From Amycolatopsis balhimycina FH 1894 (lineage in GTDB: Bacteria; Actinomycetota; Actinomycetes; Mycobacteriales; Pseudonocardiaceae): a stretch of 64,000 nucleotides of DNA. Below, piece by piece: positions 51,107-57,391 of this stretch. The position numbers and the translations under genes were made by a program. The notes under the pieces are model-generated. The model was given only the letters and a program-made list of their open reading frames with translations. It did no database searches and was not told the origin of the DNA. The DNA is taken from assembly GCF_000384295.1 (NCBI RefSeq), contig NZ_KB913037.1, positions 6,258,822-6,322,821 on the forward strand. Direction: 5' to 3'. How positions within the stretch are numbered: position 1 is the stretch's first letter; the number at the start of each line of letters is the position of its first letter.

Positions 51107-51223
51107 CTACTTCATGCCGTGAGCGAACCCCGGGTCGGCGACGATGACGAAGGTGATGACGAAGATCCACACGAGGCTGAGCGTGAGCGCCCAGAACTTG
51201 AGGTTGGACAGCATGCGAGGCAT
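51107..51223 (-). CDS. 38-aa single-helix membrane protein
   Basis: Small ORF with GGAG 8 nt before its ATG. It encodes a Lys/Arg-flanked N-terminus MPRMLSNLKF, one hydrophobic helix (WALTLSLVWIFVITFVIVA) and DPGFAHGMK. It is 39 bp after corA and 24 bp before the metallophosphoesterase gene on the same strand. It may be an accessory subunit of the CorA channel, by analogy with small proteins attached to other Mg2+ transporters; that is inference. Confidence 0.65.
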   Translation of the reverse strand: MPRMLSNLKFWALTLSLVWIFVITFVIVADPGFAHGMK

Positions 51224-51262
51224 CACGAATTCTCCGAATACGGTGGGGAAGAAAAGGGGGAC

Positions 51263-52345
51263 CTAGAGCCAGCCGTTCTTCCGGAATATTCGGTACAGCA
51301 ACAGGCAGATCGCCAGGATCACGGTGATCACCAGCGGATACCCGAACTTCCAGTGCAGCTCGGGCAGATAGTCGAAGTTCATTCCGTAAATGCCGGCGAT
51401 CATCGTCGGCACGGTGATGATCGCCGCCCACGACGTGATTTTGCGCATGTCGGTGTTCTGCTGCAGGGAGATCTTCGCGACGGTCGCGTCGACCAGTGTG
51501 GACAGCAGTTCGTCGAACGCCGCCACCCGCTCCGACACGGTCGTGAGGTGGTCGGCGACGTCGCGGAAGTAGGAGCGGACCTCGTCCGGCACCAGCCGCG
51601 TGTAGCCCTCGGCCAGGCGCTGGATCGGCGTCGCCAGGGGCACCACCGCCCGGCGCAGCTCGAGGACCTCCCGCTTCATCAGGTAGATCTGCTCGGCACT
51701 GACCTGCGAGCGGGGCGCGAAGACCTGCGCCTCCATCTCGTCGATGTCGTTCTCGATCCGGCCGGTGACGTCGAGGTAGTGGTCGACGACGTGGTCGGTG
51801 ATCGCGTGCACCACCGCGGACGGGCCCAGCTGCAGCCGCTCCGGGTCCTCGTCCAGCTCGCGGCGCAGCCGCGCCAGCCCCGAGTGGTTCCCGTGCCGCA
51901 CGGTGATGACGAAGTCACGGCCGAGGAACACCATCAGCTCGCCGGTCTCGACGATCTCGTTCGCCGTCGTCGGCGACTCGTGCTCGACGTACCGGACGGT
52001 CTTGACCACCAGGAACAGCGTGTCGTCGTAGCGCTCCAGCTTGGGTCGCTGGTGCGCTTCGAGCGCGTCCTCGACCGCCAGTTCGTGCAGCCCGAACGTG
52101 TCCGCCACACCCTGGATCTGCTGGGCGTCCGGCTCGTGCAGCCCGATCCAGACGAACCCCTCGTGCCGCTTCCGGACCTCTTTGATCGCCTCGGAGTGGG
52201 CCCAGCGGCCGGGCAGGCGCTCACCGGCGACGTACACCGCGCAGTCGACGACGTACGCGGACAGCGGCACCGGAATCGGGCGGACCGGGACAGCACCCTT
52301 GTTGCCGCGGCCGCGAAGGCCGCCGAGCGAGGGAATGGCAGGCAT
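51263..52345 (-). CDS. corA: CorA-type magnesium/cobalt transporter
   Basis: A 360-aa channel subunit. A large cytosolic funnel (about residues 1-295) is followed by the pore helix ending in the signature GMN (IAGIYGMNFDYLPEL) and a second helix (YPLVITVILAICLLLYRIF), with basic C-terminus RKNGWL. AGGAGA lies 4 nt before the ATG. The position after lpqY-sugABC matches Rv1239c as I recall, though here about 12 kb of other genes separates them. A 5' leader region contains a proline-rich small ORF and alternative stems. Confidence 0.92.
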   Translation of the reverse strand: MPAIPSLGGLRGRGNKGAVPVRPIPVPLSAYVVDCAVYVAGERLPGRWAHSEAIKEVRKRHEGFVWIGLHEPDAQQIQGVADTFGLHELAVEDALEAHQRPKLERYDDTLFLVVKTVRYVEHESPTTANEIVETGELMVFLGRDFVITVRHGNHSGLARLRRELDEDPERLQLGPSAVVHAITDHVVDHYLDVTGRIENDIDEMEAQVFAPRSQVSAEQIYLMKREVLELRRAVVPLATPIQRLAEGYTRLVPDEVRSYFRDVADHLTTVSERVAAFDELLSTLVDATVAKISLQQNTDMRKITSWAAIITVPTMIAGIYGMNFDYLPELHWKFGYPLVITVILAICLLLYRIFRKNGWL

Positions 52346-52390
52346 GGGATCTCCTGGTGTCGTGCGTGGTCGTGCGAGACGACTGACCAG

Positions 52391-52410
52391 GGGCGGAAAT
52401 GCGTCCGCCC
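52391..52410 (-). promoter_or_regulatory. Hairpin in the corA 5' leader
   Basis: GGGCGGA and TCCGCCC pair as a perfect 7-bp stem with a 6-nt loop. It lies about 45 bp upstream of the corA ATG, downstream of the leader ORF. Possible attenuator or occluding hairpin. Confidence 0.5.
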
Positions 52411-52419
52411 GGCGACACA

Positions 52420-52478
52420 CCAGCGTTCCCGGGGAGAGAAGGCCTACCTGGAGACGACCCTTGAGGTGGGAACGCTGG
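52420..52478 (-). promoter_or_regulatory. 11-bp stem overlapping the corA leader ORF
   Basis: CCAGCGTTCCC (52420-52430) is the perfect complement of GGGAACGCTGG (52468-52478). On the corA transcript the second block lies inside the leader ORF across its third and fourth proline codons, and the first block lies 14-24 nt after its stop. A ribosome stalled on those prolines would prevent the stem. Confidence 0.55.
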
Positions 52479-52512
52479 GACTACTAGGGAGCGGACTATC
52501 GCCACTACTCAT
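52444..52512 (-). CDS. 22-codon proline-containing leader ORF upstream of corA
   Basis: ATG at 52512 preceded by GGAGGTGAGG, a strong ribosome site, and stop TAG at 52444. The 22-residue peptide begins MSSGDSPLPSS and has prolines at positions 7, 9, 12 and 15. It ends 98 nt before corA. The reading frame is open further upstream, but this ATG is the only start with a good site. By analogy with the mgtL and corL leaders of enteric Mg2+ transporters it may couple translation speed at prolines (Mg2+-sensitive) to corA expression. The rest of the gap 52346-52654 holds only the divergent promoters. Confidence 0.55.
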   Translation of the reverse strand: MSSGDSPLPSSPSVPTSRVVSR

Positions 52513-52654
52513 CGAGTTCCTCACCTCCTTCGGGCCGGGTGCAACAGTGGCGGGGCTCGCGTTGACGCGCGAACACCGATGGTTGAGGGTACTCCTCACC
52601 ACGGATGCGTGTCGTACCAGCCTCACACGGCGTTACGCGAACAGGGAGAGACGA

Positions 52655-53158
52655 GTGCAGTTCGGTCGGTACTACGAGGAGTTCGAGGTCGGTGCGGTCT
52701 ACAAGCACTGGCCGGGCAAAACGGTCACCGAATACGACGACCACCTCTTCTGCCTGATCACGATGAACCACCACCCGCTGCACCTCGACGCGCACTACGC
52801 GGAGCAGTCGACGGACTTCGGCAAGAACGTCGTCGTCGGCAACTACGTCTATTCGCTGCTGCTCGGGATGTCCGTGCCCGACGTCTCCGGCAAGGCGATC
52901 GCGAACCTCGAGGTCGAGTCGCTCAAGCACGTGAAGCCGACCTTCCACGGCGACACGATCTACGGCGAGACCGAGGTGCTGGACAAGACGCCGTCGAAGT
53001 CCAAGGACGACCGGGGCGTCGTGTACGTCGAGACCCGCGGTTACAAGCAGGACGGCACGATCGTGTGCATCTTCCGGCGGAAGGTGATGGTGCCGAAGCG
53101 CTCCTACGGGGAGACTCGCGGCGGGGAGCAGCCGGGCCGGCCGGTGCCGCACGAATGA
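52655..53158 (+). CDS. MaoC-family dehydratase
   Basis: A 167-aa hot-dog-fold enoyl-CoA hydratase-like enzyme. It starts QFGRYYEEFEVGAVYKHWPGKTVTEYDDHLFCLITMNHHPLHLDAHYAEQ; N-P-L-H-L-D-A-Y is the MaoC-type hydratase active site with Asp and His. GDTIYGETEVLDK follows, as in mesaconyl-CoA hydratase relatives. GTG start behind GGGAGAG. Substrate (short-chain or methyl-branched enoyl-CoA) not determined. Divergent from the corA leader. Confidence 0.82.
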   Translation: MQFGRYYEEFEVGAVYKHWPGKTVTEYDDHLFCLITMNHHPLHLDAHYAEQSTDFGKNVVVGNYVYSLLLGMSVPDVSGKAIANLEVESLKHVKPTFHGDTIYGETEVLDKTPSKSKDDRGVVYVETRGYKQDGTIVCIFRRKVMVPKRSYGETRGGEQPGRPVPHE

Positions 53159-53165
53159 GGCTCTG

Positions 53166-54263
53166 ATGGACTTGGACGGGATCAAGGGCGTACTGCGCAC
53201 GTTCGCGGAAGTCGAGGCGCGCGGGGTGTCGCCGCTGTACGAGCACCTGGCGCTGCAGGCGGCGGCGGACGACGACGTGGCGGGGCTGCTGTCGGTGGCC
53301 CGCGACGGCGAGGTCCGCGGGACGCTGCTGATGGCGACCGCGCACCGGCTCGTGCAGGCGGACCCGATCCACCCGCTGTCGCGGTACTACCCGTCGCTGG
53401 GCGGCTTCGACGGCGTCGACTCCGAAACCTGGCCGCTGTTCCGGTCGTTCCTGCTGGAGCGTTCCGAGAAGGCCCGGGCCTTGATTTCGTCGCGCTACAC
53501 GCAGACGAACGAGGTCCGCCGGGCGGCGCTGCTGTACCCGGGCGTGGCGCGGGCGGCTCGCGAAGCGGGCGGGAAGGTGTCGTTGCTGGAGGTGGGCTGC
53601 AGCGCGGGGCTGCTGCTGGGCCTGGACCGCTTCGGCTACCGCTACCAGTGCGACGGCGGAGACCAGCTGACGGCGGGCCCGGCGAAGGCGGCGGTCGGCC
53701 TGCACTGCGCGCTGGACCTGGCGCCGGGCGCGGTGGCGCCCAAGCTGCCGAAGAAGCTGGCCGTGCTCGACCGCGCGGGGCTCGACCGGGCACCGGTGGA
53801 CCTGTCGGACGAGGACGAGCTGGCGTGGCTGGAGGCGTGCGTCTGGGCGGACCAGCCGGACCGCATCAGGCTCCTGCGCACGGCGGCGGCCGAGCAGACC
53901 CGGCACCGCCCGCGGTTGATCACGGGCGACGGCGTGGACGACCTGCCCGCGGCGGCGGCGTCACTGGAGGGGCCGCTGGTGGTGGTGACGAGCCACGCAC
54001 TGGCCTACTTCCCGGCCGACCGGCGTGCGGCGTTCGTCTCGTTGTTGGCCGAACTGGCGGAGTCGCGGCCGGTGTGGTGGGTTTCGGAGGAGTTCTACGG
54101 TGCTGGGCTGGAGCTCGTGCTGCCCGGGCGGTCGGACCTTTCCGGCGGTGCGGACGGGCTCGCGACGCTGGGGGTGGTCCGGTGGGAGGACGGGAAGCCG
54201 GAGGCTGATGCCCTGGCGCGGACCGCGCCGCATGGGCAGCGGATGACCTGGCTGCCGCTCTAG
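53166..54263 (+). CDS. DUF2332 family protein
   Basis: A 365-aa protein of the actinobacterial DUF2332 family: RFRTFAEVEARGVSPLYEHLAL-type N-terminus, then VSLLEVGCSAGLLLGLDRFGYRY. The latter resembles a SAM-binding motif I, followed by VVVTSHALAYFP and a C-terminal WVSEE region. The fold suggests a methyltransferase but activity is unproven. It follows the MaoC gene by 7 bp, so they are likely co-transcribed. Confidence 0.8.
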   Translation: MDLDGIKGVLRTFAEVEARGVSPLYEHLALQAAADDDVAGLLSVARDGEVRGTLLMATAHRLVQADPIHPLSRYYPSLGGFDGVDSETWPLFRSFLLERSEKARALISSRYTQTNEVRRAALLYPGVARAAREAGGKVSLLEVGCSAGLLLGLDRFGYRYQCDGGDQLTAGPAKAAVGLHCALDLAPGAVAPKLPKKLAVLDRAGLDRAPVDLSDEDELAWLEACVWADQPDRIRLLRTAAAEQTRHRPRLITGDGVDDLPAAAASLEGPLVVVTSHALAYFPADRRAAFVSLLAELAESRPVWWVSEEFYGAGLELVLPGRSDLSGGADGLATLGVVRWEDGKPEADALARTAPHGQRMTWLPL

Positions 54264-54300
54264 CCCTTGCCCGGCGGCGTGCGGGGCAGCCGCCGCTGCC

Positions 54301-54373
54301 GCTGCGATGTCTTGAATGACTCATTCAGGTCTCCGGAGGTCCTGAATGAGTCATTCAAGACCTCTGGCGAGCC
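54301..54373. repeat. Family C dual palindrome, copy 4
   Basis: Contains TCTTGAATGACTCATTCAGG and CTGAATGAGTCATTCAAG with flanks GCTGCGATG and CTCTGGCGAGCC. It lies 37 bp after the DUF2332 gene and 9 bp before the end of the convergent NUDIX gene. Confidence 0.8.
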
Positions 54374-54381
54374 TCGGCTGG

Positions 54382-54795
54382 TCAAGCCCGCGGCAGGACG
54401 TCCCAGTCACGAAGCGTCACGTAAAGCAGATCCACCAGCTCCCCGCCGGCCTCAAGCGCGGACAGGTCCGCCGCATCGGACCAACGCGCCTCCGACGCGT
54501 CGTCACCCGCTGTGAGAACCCCGCCGGTCACCACGCAGGCGTAGTCGTGGATCTCGTACGGCCCGCGCGTCACCGTGCCGATCACTGTGCCCGGAATCAC
54601 GTCCAGTCCCGTCTCCTCCCGCAGCTCCCTGATCACGGCCGCTTCGTCCGATTCGCCCGGTTCCACGCGTCCGCCGGGCAGGGACCACAGCCCCGATCCG
54701 GGGTCGTTCAGGCGCCGGATGAGCAGCAAGCGGCCCCGTGAGTCGAACGCGATGCCGCCGACGCAGCGGATCGTGGTGCTCGCGGGGTGTGTCAT
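54382..54795 (-). CDS. NUDIX hydrolase
   Basis: A 137-aa NUDIX protein with a complete Nudix box GX5EX7REUXEEXGU (within [27 protein letters not shown], about residues 35-60). It hydrolyses a nucleoside diphosphate linked to another moiety; MutT-like or sugar-nucleotide pyrophosphatase roles are both possible. The ATG at 54795 lies 6 nt after TACCCT with no ribosome site, suggesting a leaderless mRNA; a longer open frame upstream is unsupported. Confidence 0.88.
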   Translation of the reverse strand: MTHPASTTIRCVGGIAFDSRGRLLLIRRLNDPGSGLWSLPGGRVEPGESDEAAVIRELREETGLDVIPGTVIGTVTRGPYEIHDYACVVTGGVLTAGDDASEARWSDAADLSALEAGGELVDLLYVTLRDWDVLPRA

Positions 54796-54977
54796 GCCCG
54801 AAGGGTAGACGTGACCGAACTGAAAACGGATGTCCTGTACACGGAGAGTAGCCGTACGGTACACTTCGGACCGCGTGCTGCCCCGAGCGCGGGACTTACC
54901 TCCCGCGTACTCGGCCAGTGCGGTACAAGTTAAGTGCCACTTGTCCGGTGTCACCGTAAGAGACGGGATTGATCACG

Positions 54978-55142
54978 GTGAACGTGAAGAAGATTGCGGG
55001 CCTCGCCGGTATCGCGCTGGTGCTGTTCTTCGTCATTGCCCAGCCGGGCCAGGCTGCGGGCCTCGTCGGCAACATCGTCCATTTCCTGCGTGCCTCGGCC
55101 GAATCGGTGATCACCTTCGTCAGCAACGTGTTCAAGGGCTGA
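54978..55142 (+). CDS. 54-aa small membrane protein
   Basis: ORF with GTG start: MNVKKIAGLAGIALVLFFVI, an N-terminal helix like an uncleaved signal, then QPGQAAGLVGNIVHFLRASA and ESVITFVSNVFKG, an amphipathic end. It lies 20 bp before the PH-domain gene on the same strand and codon bias is typical of genes here. No family recognised. Confidence 0.65.
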   Translation: MNVKKIAGLAGIALVLFFVIAQPGQAAGLVGNIVHFLRASAESVITFVSNVFKG

Positions 55143-55162
55143 TCGGGGGCTACCCTCGAACC

Positions 55163-55723
55163 ATGTTCGCGCCACGCGATCCCGACGAGTACCTCCTCGA
55201 CACCGAGCGGCGGGTCATCCGGATCCGCCGCCACTGGGCGGTGCTGCTTTGGGACACCTTCGAGGCGGCCGCGCTGCTGGCCGTCTGCGTCCTGGTGTCC
55301 TACCTGCTGCCACCGGCGCTGTACATCGGCCAGAACATCCTCTGGTACGTCGCGCTGCTCGTCGTCCTGCGGTTCGCCTACGTGGTGATCGAGTGGTGGG
55401 TCGAACGGCTGGTGGTCACGGACAAGCGGTTCGTCATGACCACCGGCGTGTTCACCACCAAGGTGCTGATGATGCCGATCAGCAAGGTCACGGACCTCAG
55501 CTACGTCCGCACGGCGAACGGCCGCATGATGGGCTACGGCACGATGGTGGTCGAGTCCGCCGGTCAGATCCAGGCGCTGAACCGGATCGACTACATCCCG
55601 CGCCCCGAAGAGTTCTACGACACGATCTCGGAACTCGTCTTCGGCGACAAGCAGAAGCAGGCCGAACGCTTCTCGATGATCAAGGCCCAGCGTGCGGCCC
55701 GCGGCAAGAAGCCCGTCGGCTGA
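55163..55723 (+). CDS. PH-domain (bPH2/YdbS-like) membrane protein
   Basis: A 186-aa protein with two transmembrane helices (about residues 28-70) followed by a bacterial PH-like domain (ERLVVTDKRFVMTTGVFTTKVLMMPISKVTDLSYVRT). The C-terminus is Lys/Arg-rich. The ATG lies 6 nt after TACCCT, so translation is probably leaderless. Function unknown. Confidence 0.85.
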   Translation: MFAPRDPDEYLLDTERRVIRIRRHWAVLLWDTFEAAALLAVCVLVSYLLPPALYIGQNILWYVALLVVLRFAYVVIEWWVERLVVTDKRFVMTTGVFTTKVLMMPISKVTDLSYVRTANGRMMGYGTMVVESAGQIQALNRIDYIPRPEEFYDTISELVFGDKQKQAERFSMIKAQRAARGKKPVG

Positions 55724-55762
55724 GTCATCCCGCCGTAAGTGTGACGTAGCGCATCGTCGACA

Positions 55763-56635
55763 ATGGACACGATGCGCATCGACCTGCACGCCCACTCCAC
55801 CGCTTCCGACGGCACCGACTCGCCGGCCGGGCTCGTCGCCGCAGCCGCGAACGCCGGGCTCGACGTCGTCGCGATCACCGACCACGACACCACCGCGGGC
55901 TGGGCGCCCGCCTCCGAGGCGGTGCCGCCGGGCCTGACCCTGGTTCCCGGCGCCGAGCTCTCCACGGTGTCGATCGACCCCGAGACGGGCAGGCAGATCA
56001 GTGTCCACCTGCTCGCCTACCTCTTCGACCCGACGTCCGAGGCCGTCGTCACCGAGCAGACCCGGCTGCGGCTCGAGCGCCGCACGCGGCTGCGCCGGAT
56101 GGCCGAGCGGATGGCCGCCGACGGCCTGCCGATCGACGCCGACGAGATCTTCGGCCTGCTGCCCGAGGACTCGCCGCCCGGCCGCCCGCACCTGGCGCAG
56201 GCCCTGGTCCGGGCCGGGCTCGTCAAGTCCGTCGACGAGGCTTTCGCCGACTACCTGAGCCCCCGGCGCGGCTACTACGTCGCCCGGCGCGACACGCCGG
56301 TCGGGGAAGCCATCGACATGATCGTCGCAGCCGGCGGCGTCACGGTCATCGCGCACCCCTTCGCCTTCAGCCGTGGCGCCACCATCAGCGAGGACACCCT
56401 CGCCGAGCTGGCCGCGCGCGGGCTCACCGGCGTCGAGGCCGACCACCCGAACCACGACGCGCCGACGCGGGCCCGCACCCGCGAGCTCGCCGGCGAGCTC
56501 GGCCTGCTGGTCACCGGGTCCAGCGACTACCACGGCACGAACAAGACGATCGCGCTCGGCGAGTGCACCACCGACCCCGGTCAGTTAGAGGAACTCGTTT
56601 CGCGCGCGACTGGCTACCAGGTCGTGAAGGGCTGA
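55763..56635 (+). CDS. PHP-domain phosphoesterase (RnaAM/YciV-like)
   Basis: A 290-aa PHP hydrolase. Metal ligands: RIDLHAHSTASDG (HxH), ITDHDTTAGW, PGAELST (Glu), the His in HLLAYLFD, VIAHPFAF, and TGSSDYHGTNK. This set matches the 3',5'-nucleotide/oligoribonucleotide phosphatase family, which degrades pAp or short RNAs. ATG at 55763; an ATG at 55772 is also possible. Stop is followed at once by marC. Confidence 0.88.
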   Translation: MDTMRIDLHAHSTASDGTDSPAGLVAAAANAGLDVVAITDHDTTAGWAPASEAVPPGLTLVPGAELSTVSIDPETGRQISVHLLAYLFDPTSEAVVTEQTRLRLERRTRLRRMAERMAADGLPIDADEIFGLLPEDSPPGRPHLAQALVRAGLVKSVDEAFADYLSPRRGYYVARRDTPVGEAIDMIVAAGGVTVIAHPFAFSRGATISEDTLAELAARGLTGVEADHPNHDAPTRARTRELAGELGLLVTGSSDYHGTNKTIALGECTTDPGQLEELVSRATGYQVVKG

Positions 56636-56636
56636 C

Positions 56637-57266
56637 ATGGCGATCGCCGGCTTCTTCGACGTCAAGCTCTTCATGAGCGCGACGATCACGTTGGTCGTCA
56701 TCATGGACCCGCCCGGCACCGTGCCGGTGTTCCTCAGCCTCGTCGGCCGCAAGCCGATGGCGACGCGGGCGCGCGCCGCCCGGCAAGCGGTCCTGGTGTC
56801 GTTGCTGGTCATCACCCTGTTCGCGGTCGCTGGCCAGGCGATCCTGGCCTACCTCGGCATCGGCATCCCGGCGCTGCAGGGCGCCGGCGGGCTGCTGCTC
56901 CTGCTCATCTCGCTGCAGCTGCTCACCGGCAACGGGCACGAGCCGGAGACGGCGGCCGAAGACGTCAACATCGCGCTCGTGCCGCTCGGCACGCCGCTGC
57001 TGGCCGGGCCTGGCGCGATCGCCGCGACCATCGTGTTCGTCCGGCAGGCGGACGGCCACCTCGGCGCGTACATCGCGCTGGCGCTGGCGATCGTCACGAC
57101 CCACCTCGTGATCTACCTCTGCATGCGCTACTCCGGGTTCGTCATCCGGCTGATCAAGGAAAGCGGCATCACGCTGCTGGCCAAGGTGGCCGGCCTGCTG
57201 CTCGCCGCCATCGCGGTCGAGCTCGTCGCGAACTCGGTCCGCGGCTTCATCTCCGGCGCCGGCTGA
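56637..57266 (+). CDS. MarC family integral membrane protein
   Basis: A 209-aa membrane protein with six helices. MarC signature: FMSATITLVVIMDPPGTVPVFLSL near the start and a PLGTPLLAGPGAIAATIV region in the centre. ATG begins one base after the upstream stop. Family function is unknown; an earlier link to multiple antibiotic resistance in E. coli was not upheld. Confidence 0.9.
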   Translation: MAIAGFFDVKLFMSATITLVVIMDPPGTVPVFLSLVGRKPMATRARAARQAVLVSLLVITLFAVAGQAILAYLGIGIPALQGAGGLLLLLISLQLLTGNGHEPETAAEDVNIALVPLGTPLLAGPGAIAATIVFVRQADGHLGAYIALALAIVTTHLVIYLCMRYSGFVIRLIKESGITLLAKVAGLLLAAIAVELVANSVRGFISGAG

Positions 57267-57311
57267 CGCCACCACCCGGGTTGTCCTGCCGGACAGGATG
57301 CGCCGGGTTCG

Positions 57312-57372
57312 TTGACATCGTTGGCACTTCTCCCGCAGCCTGAAGCTCAGCTCAGCGGTTGAAACGATTCAA
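57312..57372 (+). promoter_or_regulatory. LacI-type operator and -35 box upstream of GH78
   Basis: TTGAAACGATTCAA (57359-57372) is a near-perfect dyad with a central CG, the form of LacI-family operators (consensus TGAAACGTTTCA). TTGACA (57312-57317) is a good -35; the -10 is unclear. The operator lies 19 bp upstream of the rhamnosidase ATG. A rhamnose-responsive LacI regulator is plausible, but none is encoded here. Confidence 0.55.
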
Positions 57373-57391
57373 ACGCCTTGCGGAGGCCTCG

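Noticed and set aside
49596-51431. Single 611-codon ParB-like fusion protein
   Set aside because: The upstream part is antisense-frame reading of the metallophosphoesterase region. The ATG at 50435 overlapping its stop and the start of recognisable sequence mark the real gene.
52444-52626. 60-codon version of the corA leader ORF
   Set aside because: The extended N-terminus lacks a ribosome site; the internal ATG at 52512 has a strong one.
52346-52654. M-box magnesium riboswitch upstream of corA
   Set aside because: A GGTGAGG string recalls the M-box start, but the remaining conserved stems and loops were not recognisable; the leader-ORF model explains more.
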